NCBI RefSeq assembly: GCF_029852145.1
Contig: NC_079976.1
Span: 22,482,617-22,546,616, forward strand
Reading direction: 5' to 3'
From: Microplitis mediator
Taxonomy: Eukaryota; Arthropoda; Insecta; Hymenoptera; Braconidae
Length of the DNA: 64,000 nucleotides
Every line of letters starts with the position of its first letter. Positions within the stretch are counted from its first letter, which is position 1. Below the pieces are notes generated by a model. That model was not told the DNA's origin. It was given only the letters and a program-made list of their open reading frames with translations, and did not search any database. Made by a program: the position numbers and the translations under genes. Shown here one piece after another: positions 1 through 11,890 of this stretch.

Positions 1-734
1 TTTCATAAACTTTTTTAATATTTGAGATATCACTTATACTTTTTGAGATTATGCCAAAAAGCTGGACGGCCAATTTTTTTAACGGTTTTTTGTTCATAAC
101 AATTGTATTTTTATTTTTCCGAAAAAAAAATCTAAAAAATTTCTTTTTCTAGACGCCATTCAGGATCGTTTAAGCCATCAACTATATTTTTAGGAGACCT
201 GTAACTATTTTTCGCAGGAACTTAACTTCTCGACTAGACTAAAATATAATAAAAATACATTATTTAGGTATCGTCATTGATTTGTTTAGTTACCATTTGA
301 AATAGTATTAATCTTTTTCTTAGACTAGTAAGCCTTTATTTCTGTGCCTATTTAGACAGTCGATCTGAAGGAGTAAACTCCAATCGTGCGTCGGAGCTGA
401 CACACACACTTTTTTCTATTTATTTCAGCTACCCTTCGATAATACTTTTACACAATCATTCTTACTAAAATACTTAATGAAATAAATCCATTCAATCGGT
501 CGGTACTTGGGTAAAGACCAATGAATAAATGATGGCACCAAATCTCCGCGTTTCCCTTCACATTTTTCCAGGCTTAGGACTGGCAGCAGACGAAAATAGT
601 AAGCTGGCATGTTTAAAAACGCGAAATACTAGCTAATAGCATTTCTTTTCAATTTCTTTGCGCAGTGTTTTTAATTTTCCATCTCTATATAGAACTATTT
701 ATAAAATTTACACAATTTTAAAAATATTCAAATA

Positions 735-1121
735 TTACCTCGAGTAACTTTTTTTTGTTCTCCTCATAATTCTTTGTAAATGAACCGGTAATAATTGCTT
801 ATTTTTATCTTGTTCTAACACTATTTTAACATCTACAACTTCATCAGACCAAGTATTATTAATTGTATCAAAAAATTTCATTTGAACTTCTCGAATGGTT
901 CCATATGTTGTACCATTAATTGTTCGATGTTCAACGTCTTTTGAGTTAATTTTATAATTTTTGAATGTTGAGATTGTAGGCGGTAAAATATTGTTATATA
1001 AATTTAAATAAAAAGATCTATAATTTCCAATGGAGGAATTATAATAATGTTTTAAACAAAATTTTTCGTACTTACTTTTTACCGCATCGTAGTCCTCCGT
1101 TCTTTCGTTGTATTTGTCCAT
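735..1121 (-). CDS. orfA copy 1, unknown small protein (128 codons)
   Basis: I do not recognise the family. The protein starts MDKYNERT, has an FCLKHYYNSS motif near residues 21-30, a LYNNILPP motif and a C-terminal LLPVHLQRI motif, then a basic tail. It has no signal peptide or membrane segment. It lies downstream of a BEL/Pao pol remnant on the same strand, with a foldback element inserted between them. A diverged homologue (orfB, 51112 and 62869) keeps the same layout: FC.KHY.NSSI, YLNLY.N.LPP.ISTF, LLPVHL. That two diverged families keep the frame open supports coding. Against strong constraint, the third copy at 23176 differs mostly at nonsynonymous sites. The ATG context is good (GACAATGG). 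A GTAATA directly after the last sense codon could be a splice donor. Confidence 0.55.
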   Translation of the reverse strand: MDKYNERTEDYDAVKSKYEKFCLKHYYNSSIGNYRSFYLNLYNNILPPTISTFKNYKINSKDVEHRTINGTTYGTIREVQMKFFDTINNTWSDEVVDVKIVLEQDKNKQLLPVHLQRIMRRTKKSYSR

Positions 1122-1279
1122 TGTCCAAAGCGGTGTAATTTCACGATGTTGTTAATAACAAGGCACTTTGTATACTGGAACTAGTGATAGCGTTCTCTTC
1201 AGTTAGCATGCGCTTCCCATACCCCCACCATTAAGGTAGTTCTAGCGTGGTATACTACAGTCAGAGTATTTACTATATA

Positions 1280-3766
1280 GTCTAGACGCTGTATTATCTT
1301 TTCGTAATTTTTTGAGGTCGGTGTACAAAATAAGATTATTTTTATGTTTTTTGACCCGCTGAAACCGAATATCGCAGAGTTTTTTTCGAAATCCTGGGCC
1401 ATCAACTGTTTAAACAATTGTTTAAAAAATAATTTTTTGGGGATCGGTAATTTTTTTTTAGTATTTTGGGCAATTTTAAGACGAACGTTACTCTTATAAA
1501 ATTTTTCTAAAGTTGATAGTTTCAAAGTTATGAATTTTTGGAAATCGAAAATTCTCGATTTTCACAAACTTTGATGATTAATTACATATAAATAAATTAC
1601 GTAATACTAGGTTTTATTTACATGATCGTAAAGAAGAATAATCAAAGTTTTTATTAAAACAATAATATTCCGTTATAATTTGTATTAAATAAAAAAAATA
1701 AAGTGATCAAAGTTATTGCATTTATTGAGTAACTTCGCCGACTCGGCGGCGCATGCGCAAAGCAATTATTTACTGTCTCGCTTGCTCTTAGGCGTGTAGG
1801 TAGCTGTTGGCCTGGTGCCTAAAATTTTAAATCTAAATGCATTATTTCTTGATAAAAAAATTTGTATGGTTAAAAAAATTATAAATTTTATGATATTAAA
1901 GAAATTTTCAAATTCACCCGGGTCAAAAAATTAGATCGGTTTTAAAATAAATGATAAATTCAAATATTTTTCCTTTAATTCAAGTTTATAAATCGTATTT
2001 ATTTTATATAAGATTTTAATCTGTTTTCGCCCGTACTATTCCTTATCCAGGCTAATATCAGACTTATTTTCGTATGATATTTAGTCTGTTTTAAATCGCG
2101 TTTAGACTAAAAACAGACTTTTTTATTATAATTATTGGTCTCTGTTCAATTGTTTTTAAGGACAAAAACAGACTTTATTTTCTATAATCTTTAGTCTGTG
2201 TTCAATTGTTTTTAAGGACAAATACAGGACTTTTTATAAATATAAATAATAATAATAATAATAACAATAATCTAGATTTATTAATTTATTTTAATTTTCT
2301 TGGTATTTAAAACATGCTAATGCGCTTCCATAATAAGATGTCACACAGAGAAAATGTTGGCTCGAAACCTACCAATTTTTACAATGCTGTCGACTAAACT
2401 TGAAACAGGGAGTAAAGCATCCAAAAAATTATCGTGCTCTTACAAAAAATGATTATACTGTATCACATTACTTATTACGCGCGAGAAACTTATCGATGAG
2501 CTTCAATATCAATTACTTCCATACATTATAATAATTTTGATGCAGCATAATAATTTTTTATACGAGCATAGTATTTTTTTGGATACTTTACTTTCTGTTT
2601 CAAGTTTGGTCGACAGCATAATAAAAATTGGTAGACTTCGAGCCAACATTTTTCTCCGTAGCACGAAAACTTTGATGTTTTCTTATGCCAAAATATTTTC
2701 AATTTTATCCAGTAAATAAGAGAAAATTCTTGACATTTTAAGAGTTGTTTTATCACTTTTATTCAATGACATAATTATTCAATGAAGACAACTAAAAAAT
2801 TAAGCTGTCAAATTTTCATTAACTGCCGACATTTTTAAACAAAAGATAGTAAATAAAACATAATCAATTCTGCAACTTAATATTTTTTCATAAATATTGC
2901 CCATAAATAAAAATTTTATAAGTCCATGATTTAATCTAGTTTGTCCTTGTAAATTTTCGGAACTAAAATTTTTTAAAGTTTACAAATTAATCTAATTTAG
3001 TCTGCTCGTAACGCGTTTGTTTTTTAAAGTAGCAGGTCGAAAACAGCTTAAAATTTTCATAAAAGATCAAAATCAGATCAAATAGTCCAATCAGACTAAA
3101 ATCAGGTCAAATTTTTCAGTCCGGGTAGATCAAAAACAGATTAAAGTTTTTATCGAAGTTCAATAACAGACCAAGTAGTCCAAATACAGTCCAGTTAGAC
3201 TGAAATCAAATCAAATTTTTCGACCCGGGGCATTAATTCGATAAATTAATAAAAATCTTAAATCTATGGTTTTTCACGATTATAATGAACTACATTTAAA
3301 ATTGTTTCAACTTATTTTATATTTTAATTAAAAATTTTTTTTTATTTAACTAATAAATAAATAATAAAGTTCAAGAATTTTTCACTTATATTTATAATAA
3401 TTATACTTGGGCAATAAAATAATTCCCATGAAAAAAATTTATAAAAATAATATATGTTAAAATATAAAAAAAATATATTTTTATATATGATTTTTATACT
3501 TTCATACTTATATTTTTCATGTACTCTAAGATATATTTCTAATAAATTGAAATTACATTTCAAACATATGAAATATATACGAAAATCGGCCAAAAGTTAG
3601 CTATTTAAAATATATTTTTTATACAAATGGTTATAAACAATTTATGGCCTGAGATTTCAAAAAAACAACTGCGACATTCAGTTTTAGCGGGTCAAAAAAC
3701 ATAAAAATAATCTTATTTTGTACACCGACCTCAAAAGTTTACGAAAAGGTAATACAGCGTCTAGAC
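1280..3766. mobile_element. GTCTAGAC foldback element, copy 1 (with nested element)
   Basis: Begins GTCTAGACGCTGTATTA and ends with the reverse complement, flanked on both sides by TA, which suggests TA target duplication as in Tc1/mariner-like elements. The imperfect terminal inverted repeats are about 150 bp or more. It sits between the BEL fragment and orfA. The interior holds the complete CCCGGGTC foldback (1917-3230). A GC-richer block near 1730-1810 is shared by all copies. No transposase is visible, so it is non-autonomous. Confidence 0.75.
1917..3230. mobile_element. CCCGGGTC foldback element, copy 1 (1314 bp)
   Basis: Termini are CCCGGGTCAAAAAATT and its near reverse complement ending TTTTTCGACCCGGG. 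The interior is itself arranged as inverted copies: the 'gttggctcgaaa' to 'gtaaagcatcc' block near 2350-2430 recurs inverted near 2570-2660. Copy 3 of the host element reads straight through at 24768, so this is a true insertion; a 2-bp CA appears on both sides. AT-rich spacers contain AATAAT microsatellites. No credible protein is present. Confidence 0.85.
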
Positions 3767-3883
3767 TAATAATAGACAAAAATTTAGAAGCCTCGGCACG
3801 CACATACTGTAAAGTGAGCAAATAAACTAAGAGGATCTGGTTTAGGTGTGAGGATTTTTAAACAATTAAAAATTACACAGATT

Positions 3884-4640
3884 TTATCAATAAATATTTA
3901 TCAGCAAAGTCTTTGCGAGTTCCAGGTCAATTGTAGAGAGTGGTGTGGCCAGTGTGGACTGTGGCACTTTTTTAAATTTAGCGATAGCACATAAACAAAT
4001 TCCAAGCGTGCGAAGTAACGGTGGCAACTTAGAGAATTTATCAAGTAGCGTGTATAGCGGGTGTGAATCTGCCTTATAGATGGTAAAAACCAGACCTGGA
4101 CGTTCTTCAAGATGTGATACTGTCTGCGAAGGGATGTCAAAAGATGACCAGTATTTTTTTGATTGACTGAGCCACTCAGGTCCCGATCACCTTAGCGAAT
4201 GCTGTTCTAGTTTGGCTGCTGTTAAACCTCTCGAAGCGCAGTCAACTGGATTTAGTTTCCCTGGAACAAAATCCCAGTTGACACTTGGTAGCGATTTTTG
4301 AATCTTGGTAACTCCATCCACGTTAAGGATACAGTCTGCCCACAAGAAAATTGGTATATTTTCAAGTTCCAAGACTTTTTTGACGTAGAGTACCATTTGA
4401 GCGATTAAAACAGCGGCATTGAGCTCCATTCCCGAGTAGAATTAAAACTTATAGGTCAGACCGTAGCTAACAGATTTGAGTCATACCCCATCACTGCCTA
4501 ATAGAATTGGCCAGTCATAACCTATTGTCTTGATTTTCTCCTGGTTCTCGTCAGTAGTGATGTCCAGTTTATAATCGTTATCTTTTGTCAAGCAGATATG
4601 AAGAGCATTGATAACGTCTATTCATTTTTGTGGTTCTTCT
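3884..4640 (-). pseudogene. BEL/Pao retrotransposon pol fragment (decayed)
   Basis: On the minus strand, from about 4435 downward, this reads MELNAAVLIAQMVLYVKKVL, then IPIFLWAD, VPGKLNPVDCASRGL and LEQHSL (RNase H-like region). After a frame change come GPEWLSQSKKYW, LEERPGLVF, HPLYTLLDKFSKLPPLLRTL and AIAKFKKV. These blocks are diagnostic of BEL/Pao pol between RNase H and integrase. Stops and frame changes break the frame (a deletion after FLWAD removes the usual DSxVxLTW block), and no integrase follows. Upstream minus-strand sequence to about 4640 is probably BEL-derived (WPILLGSDG may be protease-region remnant), without a clear reverse transcriptase. orfA lies downstream on the same strand. 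Confidence 0.85.
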
Positions 4641-5640
4641 TCTTCAAAAAAAATTTGAACTTTTTTTTTGGGTTTAGAATTTATTCATTTTTTTAAATTT
4701 TCAATATATGATTAAAATATAATATTATATATAGATACATTTATATGTATATTTATAAATTATTTTCATGATAAAAACAGTATTGGTTTATTTTCGAGTT
4801 ATACCGATGCTTAACTTTTTTCTATACACGGAACCGATAAGTCAGTGTTAGCGAAAAAATTGCTCCCAGCAAGCGATTTTTAATCGCTACCTGCTGAAAA
4901 AAAAAATCGCTAGCAGCTAACGATTATTTTTTTCAGTGTAGAATAATTGCAAAAAAAGTATTATAAAAATGGATTTTTACCCAACTGCATAAAAATTTTT
5001 TTTTCAATCGATAAAAAAAATAAAAGGAAAGTCGACCCACTCTAGGATTAGCAAGAATAATCGTAAAATTTATTGAATTTTTTTCGTGAAAATAAAAAAA
5101 AAATAAAAAATGGCGGACTTTGAGAAAATAACGTCAAATTGGCCAATTTTTAACGAAAATCAGTCAATTTCTGAAGAAGTTTTAGCTATTTGAAAAAGAA
5201 AAACCCTCTTTTTTTAATCTCATAACTTTTTTTGGATTGGGTAAAAAAATTTGAAAATTTCTTTAAAAATGATTTTAATGGGGTAGGAAAGGAAAAAAAA
5301 TTCTTAGCCAAATCGAAAGGGGTCGGAGTCAAAAGTGGTCGATTTGGCGTGGAATGCCCCATATATAATCAGTAGAAAACCTGTACATGTTCACGCGATC
5401 TTCATCACTTTTAAGTGGTACGAAGTTAAAATAATACACCGATACTTTTAAACGGCTAAATGCTATAAACAGTTTGGTTTTAAGAGCGATTGGTTTATTT
5501 AACGTATAGTATTTTTCAGAGAAATTTTTTTTTTCGATAATCCCCTTTTATTGTTTAAAATAATTCCTGAACATTTTTAATTCTTATTTCTTTGTAATGC
5601 GAATTATGTACTAGTATACTAACATGTATATTAGTGCTTG
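4641..5640. other. AT-rich repeat-derived DNA, no gene seen
   Basis: Low-complexity sequence. A local dyad cluster at about 4865-4940 repeats 'atcgct' and 'agcgat' around CAGC motifs. I find no credible ORF, RNA gene or defined element boundary. Confidence 0.5.
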
Positions 5641-5701
5641 AAAAAAAAAAAAACAAAATTGTTTTTCACTCTGAAACAGTTTCAAACGGTTCATATACAG
5701 A

Positions 5702-6350
5702 TATACACAGAAAAAAAGGAAATCTTGAACCAAGAAATAAAATGTTTTCGAAATTTTTTTCTTAAACCAAGCGAAATTTCTTACTTTATTGAAGTAAAAA
5801 AGTTATTTGGATCAAGAAATTATTTCCTCCGCGGAAGACATAACTTTCTTAGTCTGACACATAAATTTTTTAAACCAAGAAAAAACTTTCTTGGTCCCAA
5901 AAATTTTTTTCTTGGTTCGAGAAGATTTTTTTTTAATTCAAAAAATTTTTTTTTGGCTGAAAATTGTTGCGTTTTTAAGTAAAGAAAAAATATCTTGAGC
6001 TGAAACGAAAAAGTTTTTAAACCACGAAAAATAATGATTTAAACCAAGAACAAACTTTCTTGAGCCAAGAAAGTTTGTTCTTAACTCGAGAAATTTTTTT
6101 CTTGTCTAAAGACCGTAACCTTATCGAGTCAAGAAACAATGTCTTGAGCTAAAAAAAGAAAGTTTTTGTACTAAAAAAAAAAAATTTCATAAACCAAGAA
6201 AAAACTTTCTTGGGCCAAGGAATGTTATTTTTTTGTCGCAAACAAAAAAAAAATTTTTCAGCCAAGAAATTAATTTTTTTAATTATGCAAATAAATTTAC
6301 ACTGTTAAAAATTCATTCACTCCGCATTCACTCCGCGAATTTTTGACAGT
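5702..6350. mobile_element. CACAG-type element fragment, truncated
   Basis: Begins TACACAGAAAAAAAGG, the terminus of the complete elements at 7422 and 33271, and is filled with the same alternating TTCTTGG / CCAAGAA motifs. The matching far terminus is absent; sequence degrades around 6340. A 114-codon open frame here (repeating KNFFLG) is a by-product of the motif repeats. Confidence 0.6.
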
Positions 6351-6534
6351 GTGTCGAGCTAAAAAATTTTATTTTTTTTTTTTTTCATTTTTTTATGGAA
6401 CAATTTTTTTTTTTGTTTAAATATTACAAACAATGCTGTGAAGCTAATAAATACTGCATCAGACGCATTTATAAGGGATAGGCCAGTTTCGCAATAAGTT
6501 AATCATTCAACACAAATTGAGAAAAAACAATTAT

Positions 6535-6604
6535 CGCTTAACCCAGGAATCGAACCCAGATCGATTCGGCGCCACGCAAGAGCTTTACCAATTAAGCCAT
6601 CCTA
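6535..6604 (-). repeat. tRNA-like SINE head
   Basis: On the minus strand an A-box-like GGCTTAATTGGTAAAGC and a perfect B box GGTTCGATTCC sit at tRNA spacing. The acceptor ends do not pair, so this is a tRNA-derived pol III promoter of a SINE and not a functional tRNA. Confidence 0.65.
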
Positions 6605-7125
6605 TATTAAAACTAGAGTTTATTATATGATTATATATAAGCATATAAAACTTCACCTGGTATTGTTATAAAGTTATATATAACTTTAAAGAAAATCACA
6701 TCAAATGTTATAAACTTCTTATAAGATCATATGAATCCTTATAAGAATTTTATAAGATTATGTAAGCTTTTATATAATCATATATAAACATATATGTTTA
6801 TATATGATACTATAAGAACTTTTTCCCGGGTTTATATAAAATCACATCAATTTTTATAAAATCCTTATGAAAACTATATAAATTTTTATAAGATTTTTAA
6901 GATCTTATGAACTTTTATATGATCATATATAATTATATATAAGCATATAAAACTTTATCGAATAATTTTATAACGTTATATATAACTTTATATAAAATCA
7001 TATTAGTTTTTATAAAATCCTCACAAGAGTATATTAATTGTTATAAGAACTTTATATGATCATTTATAAATTGTATATGAACATATACGTTTATATATGA
7101 TCATATAAAATCTTTTTTTCCCGGG
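6605..7125. repeat. AT-rich repeat with CCCGGG ends (Y-type)
   Basis: Built from variants of 'ttataagatcatatgaa' and 'tatataactttata', with 'tttttcccggg' near 6835 and at the end (about 7110-7122). The same family is at 46458-46820 and 48624-48960, where it is split by a palindromic element. No coding content. Confidence 0.6.
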
Positions 7126-7421
7126 AGTATAAGAAATTTTAGAAATTTCTTACACTATGCCTATGACCCGTCAACTACCTTAATAAAACGCGTCGATTGC
7201 CGCCTTAGCCATCTCAATTGGATAATTCGTTCGAGAGTTATCGCAGGAGAAAGAAATGCTAAAAAACGATTTTTTGCAAATATCTTTGAAATAACTGAAC
7301 CAAATGATTTCAAAATTATACAGGAGACCTGTAACTATTTTCAGCAGGTTTTCAACTCCTCAACTAGGCTACTGTAGAATTACAGAATTCCTAAAATAAT
7401 AATGATTCTTATTGAGGGCTA

Positions 7422-8766
7422 CACAGAAAAAAAGGATATCTTTGCTCAAAAAATTTTTTCTTGCCGCAAGAATATTTTTTGCAATTTTGAATGAAAACGA
7501 AAATTTTCTTAGTTCAAGAAAAAAATTTTCTTAAATTTAGTCATCTTGGCATAAGATTTTTTTTTTATTCAACCGATATAATATATGTTTCTTGAAGTAA
7601 GAAATATTTTCTTAAAGTGAGAAAAATAAATGTTTTGCCCCAATATATAATCAATTGTCCGAAAAGTAAAATATTCTTCGTTTAAGAACAATTTATTTTG
7701 AATCGAGATAATTTGTGACTCGAGTCAAGAATTAAAAGTACTCGACTCAATGGTAAGAAATATCTTGGTTCAGGTATTTTGTTGTGTTGCGGCGAGTAAG
7801 CGTAGCCGTTTGAACCAACAGCAACTGCATTCACGGCCTAACGCAAAAATTCTCTTGGGAAAGCTAACTGTACTATACTAAGGTGGCGGTAGTGTAGATT
7901 CTACATTGTACAGTGTGCTTACTGGATATAGGTAAAGTAAACGAACGTTCAGGGAATGATCGGATAGCATAACTGGTAAAGCTCTCGCGTGATGCCGAAT
8001 CGGTCTGGGTTCGATTCCTACCATGAGCAAACCATTTATTTTTTCTTAAGTTGTTCATGGACCATTAATCGAGGATGTTTATTTCTTATCCCCCTCTACT
8101 GCCGTATCGTGATATTCTGAATATACACATATATTTTCCTGCTTCAAAACATTTAATATTTATACTAGGTTAAATTCACTCAAAAATATAAGGCGATATA
8201 TTTTTTCAAGTAGAGTCATTTATTTTCTTGAATCGAGACTACATTTTTTTTAAGTCAAGAAAAAAAATCACCAATGGGAGAATTTTATGTCTTCCGTGTA
8301 GTAAATATTTGCATGATTCAAGAAAAGTTATTTTATTAAGTTAAGATTATAATTTATTTAAATTAAAATTAAAATTTTCTCATTTCAATAGACCGTTGTC
8401 TTGAGTCGATAATGTAGTTTTCTCAAACTGAGAGTAAATGTTCTTCTGCCACGCAAAAAAAAGTTCTTGGTTTGAGATGTTGATATATATTGTGACAATT
8501 TACTATACTCACCAACCAAGACAGAAAAGTATCTTGTTTCGATAGTTTTTTTACTTGGTTCGAAACAAAATAAATTTGACTTAAAATAAATATTCTTGAA
8601 TCAAGAATATTTAACTTGAATTAAAATTTAATTATTCTTGACTCAATATTTTTATAATATTAGTCGAAGAAAATGTTCTCGGATTAAAAAAACCCAATTA
8701 CTCAGCCCAAGAATAAAAAAATGAAGGCAAAAATTATCTTGGGCCAAGTCAACCTTTTTTTCTGTG
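7422..8766. mobile_element. CACAG-type TIR element, copy 1 (1345 bp)
   Basis: Terminal inverted repeats CACAGAAAAAAAGG at both ends, each flanked by TA. Length matches copy 2 (33271-34614, 1344 bp), so these ends are real. The interior is dominated by CAAGAA/TTCTTG motifs and contains one tRNA-like segment (7961-8029). There is no transposase ORF: a non-autonomous element of a TA-targeting (Tc1/mariner-like) family. Confidence 0.8.
7961..8029 (+). repeat. tRNA-like sequence inside CACAG element
   Basis: A box TAGCATAACTGG and B box GGTTCGATTCC at normal spacing. Acceptor ends do not pair convincingly. It is present in the same place in the second element copy, so it is a stable part of the element. 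Confidence 0.6.
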
Positions 8767-9544
8767 TACAAAAATGAAGACAAAACTTATCTTGAGCCAA
8801 GTCAATCTTTTCTTGTGTGTGTGATCGAACCAAGTACTTGAGTTCATAAAAATCCACAAGCAACTGGTTTATTTTTCCTTTAATATAAAATATATATTTT
8901 AAATTGACTAGACACAACATGCTCGCTTCGCTCGTCTCCATTCTTTCAAAAATCCCGCCACTATCTCAGTCGACCAATCGACAACCGAATAAAATAGTCA
9001 CAGAAGTGACGTAAAACGATACGACTTCCGGTCATCAACTTTTTAGAAGAGGGCCCTTTAACGTCGCTTTTAAAAGAAAAAATATAAAATATTATTTTAA
9101 GGAGAATAATTATTCTTATTTCCCTGAATATTTTAACATATTGCGGGAAAACAATAATTGAAAAAAATTCATATTATTTTTTTCAATAACAAACTGTCAT
9201 TTGTGGTCATTTCACACTTAAGGTGTAAATATTTAACTACCCATGGTATAAGATCCAATAGTTATCTCAAGAAAGGTAGACAAAGTCAAAGTCATTATAG
9301 GATTAAAAACATTTAAGATATATCTAAATAAGTAAATAAGTGAGGGTTCAATTACGGCGCCAGACTTCACACCTTAGTTCATTAGAATTCATTTAGCCGG
9401 TCATAAATCTTTTCTTACAACAATAGTGTAAATGTAAGTCTTAAACTTTCTTAACAAAGACCATTTATTTTAAACGGACAATTGAAAAGTGTGAAGTCTT
9501 CATGAATTTACTGAACTTATTGTCTGGACGTTACGGAGCCAGAG
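8767..9544. other. Element remnant followed by unassigned DNA
   Basis: 8767-8830 is a partial repeat of the preceding element end. 8940-9040 contains a promoter-like motif cluster, annotated separately. From about 9060 on I see only AT-rich sequence with no ORF. Confidence 0.4.
8968..9036. promoter_or_regulatory. Promoter-like motif cluster (CCAAT, CRE, ETS)
   Basis: Within 70 bp lie GACCAATCG (CCAAT), GTGACGTAA (CRE/ATF-like) and ACTTCCGG (ETS-like), in a locally GC-richer patch. Such clusters mark housekeeping promoters, but no ORF follows on either strand within about 1 kb. It may be an orphaned or repeat-carried promoter. Chance is possible. Confidence 0.25.
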
Positions 9545-10170
9545 TTTCAATCTAAAATCGATCAAAAAACAATTTTATTATAATCTTGACATTAAAATGA
9601 AAATAACTAGTGAACAATGGAAGAACTCTAAGAGCATAAAATTGTCTACAAAAAAGGTCTTAAGATATTTTGTAACAGGTCTAATAGTTTCGTCGGTGTA
9701 TTAGAAGGATTTCAAAATTTAATATAAATTCGACTTCAACCTCAAAGAACTTTTGAACAAATAGATTTATCAAAAAATGATGAGAAGCTTTTTTTGTAGT
9801 TTTATTTTGTGTAATTATATAAACGATTATTAAATTATTTAATTATTATAAACAGTTTAGAGTTTTATCAATTTTGAAATAAATATATGCAGTCCCTAAA
9901 AAAGTTTTCAAAAAGTAGAAAATTATTTCAAATCTATAAAAATTAAATAAATTATTTAGTAATGGTGTCAATTCCATTCAAGAGTTACTCGAACTTATCT
10001 TCTTTCAAGTTAACTTAATAACGAGTACTTAAAGCTCAATAACTTTTTACCCGTTTGGATTACGAATAAACATATTCAATACTTTTTTGTAGAGAATTAA
10101 ATTTCCTACAAGAATAATTGATAGAAAATTCAGAGAAAAATTTTTTTTGTCAGAAACTCTATACTTTTTA
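9545..10170. repeat. Diverged single arm of the GGGTGATCC palindrome family
   Basis: Blocks such as 'ttgtctacaaaaaaggtc', 'attttgtaacaggtctaat' and 'attcgacttcaacctcaaa' match the right half of the palindrome at 38434-39448. Only one arm is present here. Confidence 0.6.
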
Positions 10171-10189
10171 TCACAATATGTTTCTTTAT

Positions 10190-11731
10190 AAGCCCGCACT
10201 GACCGAAAGGTTATCTTGGTTCAAAGAGAATTATCTTGAGTCAAGAGAATATTTAGGAAAATGGAATAAATCTTGGTTGAAGAAAATTTTCTCTTAATTT
10301 TGATTATTTTAATTCAAAAAGTTATGTTTTCGACCCAAATGGGTTAAAGTTTTAAGTTAAAAATATATAATTTTAGTTCAAAAAGAAAAAATATTTAAAG
10401 AAAGTAAATTGTTTTTTGAATTAATATTTTGAATTTCTTCATTCATGTATATTGAATATTTTATTCTATGAAATTTAACTTCTCTACGTAAGGAGTCAGA
10501 TTTCTTAAACCAACTAGTGGCTATTGCTTGAAACAAAAATAAAAAAAATTCAAGTCAAGAAAATCAAGCTCTTGGTTTTTTTCCATAGCAGCATTCGGAT
10601 AACAGGAGCACTCGAGTCTATGCAGCTTCTCTACTTCGGACACTACTTTGTGTATGCACGTAGACGCCCGAAGATCCCAAAAAAATGAAACGAGTCTGTT
10701 CAGCGCTGGCGCCGCATATGTGCAATTATATATTACACACCAATATTCTAATAGTATTAGTTTATTAATTATACAATTAACTAATTCATATACATAAATT
10801 GTTTTGAATTGAAGTGTTCGGTAAAAATGTAAGTTATTGTAGTTATTAGTCATTATATCTGGTGTTTTTCCTGATTCACGTTAAGTTAAATGGTGTCGTT
10901 TCAACCACAAAAAAGTAAGTTAATTATTATTTATGCTGTTTTTAATCATATCAGATACTCAAGTTTGTTATCATTTCTGATCCTAAATTTATATAAAATT
11001 GTTTCCTTTTTAGTGTGGTATATATCATGCAGTTGATGCTGTCGATGGAGCCAGGATAAATAACCTAACCTTTCATTTATTTTTGTAACAAAAAAAAAAA
11101 TTTTTATTGTAATAAAGAATCAAAATATATTTTGGTGATTAATTGTATATACTCTGAAAATTGAATTTTTAATAAAAACCATTAATTTAAAATTGAACTT
11201 AATTATTGTATTTTAAAATAAAAGTATTTTTTATTTTACGTTAATGTATAATTTAGTTTTAAAATGAGTTTTTTATTTTTTTAATCTAAAATTAATTGTT
11301 TTCAGATAAAGTCTACATTTATTTTGAACTAAATGTTATCAAATCTTTAAATAAATTAATTTTACTTGGAGTAAGTTAAATGTGCCTCCGTTTAAAAACT
11401 CGATGTATCGAAATGAATCGATATCGACTACATTCGAGAGAACGATGTTTTTAGAATGAGTTGGTATCTTCTAAAACCAAGAGCTAAATTTTCTTGAGCC
11501 AACCAAGTTGTTTTCTTGTTCGGAGAAACTAAAAACATTTAAAGCAAAAATTTACATTTTTAAATCAAAATTGAATTTCTTTATTGAAGAGCTTTATATA
11601 CTCTAATTAAAAAAAAAAAATTTTTTTACCAAGAGAAAATTTTTTCAAACAAGAAAAGAGGATATTTTAATTTAAGAATTTATTTTTGGAAACGATTTTC
11701 TTCTTGACCCAAGAATTCCTTTTTTTGTGTG
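10190..11731. mobile_element. CACAG-type element variant, 3' end at 11731
   Basis: Contains the same TTCTTGG/CCAAGAA motif texture and ends 'aagaattcctttttttgtgtg' against the BEL fragment. The 5' terminus near 10195 is degraded. The 11183-11731 part recurs as a direct duplicate at 17391-17940. An unrecognised 110-codon minus-strand open frame (10521-10853) lies inside; I see no family features in it. Confidence 0.55.
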
Positions 11732-11732
11732 T

Positions 11733-11890
11733 ACTTGATAAATTCTCTAAGTTGCCACCGTTACTTCGCACGCTTGGAATTTGTTTATGTGCTATCGCTA
11801 AATTTAAAAAAGTGCCACAGTCCACACTGGCCACACCACTCTCTACAATTGACCTGGAACTCGCAAAGACTTTGCTGATAAATATTTATT
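11733..11890 (+). pseudogene. BEL/Pao pol fragment, truncated mirror copy
   Basis: Reads LDKFSKLPPLLRTLGICLCAIAKFKKVPQSTLATPLSTIDLELAKTL in one frame, the pre-integrase segment of BEL/Pao pol. The upstream part present in the left arm is missing because the arm ends here against a CACAG-type element end (TTTTTTTGTGTGTAC). Confidence 0.8.

Larger units (their letters stand above)
1..4047. repeat. Left arm of giant inverted repeat 1
   Basis: This arm is the near-exact reverse complement of 11732-15767: paired positions add up to 15768 over most of its length, and the contained ORFs are identical or differ by one residue. The arm continues past the left window edge. It ends inward near 4047, inside a BEL/Pao fragment, where the opposite arm meets the end of a CACAG-type element. 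Arm contents, outside in: the start of a W-type repeat, orfA, and a GTCTAGAC foldback holding a CCCGGGTC foldback. The near-identity implies a recent inverted duplication or gene conversion. A palindromic assembly error cannot be excluded from sequence alone. Confidence 0.9.

Noticed and set aside
425..610. 61-codon frame (MPAYYFRLLPVLSLEKCEGK) in three orfA-unit copies
   Set aside because: Differences in the third copy are almost all amino-acid changing, there is no homologue beside orfB, and it lacks signals. It could be a second exon of orfA, but I cannot support that.
1199..1525. 108-codon open frame, also at 14243-14569 and partly at 23642-23917
   Set aside because: It spans the end of the GTCTAGAC foldback into flanking DNA, so about three quarters of it is terminal-repeat sequence. 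Identity between copies reflects DNA duplication.
2526..2756. Overlapping 60-76-codon frames in the CCCGGGTC element (also at 13012 and 18321)
   Set aside because: The two strands of the same inverted block are both open; these are shadows of AT-rich foldback DNA.
5638..5982. 114-codon frame with repeated KNFFLG
   Set aside because: Produced by the CAAGAA/TTCTTG motif repeats of a CACAG-type element.
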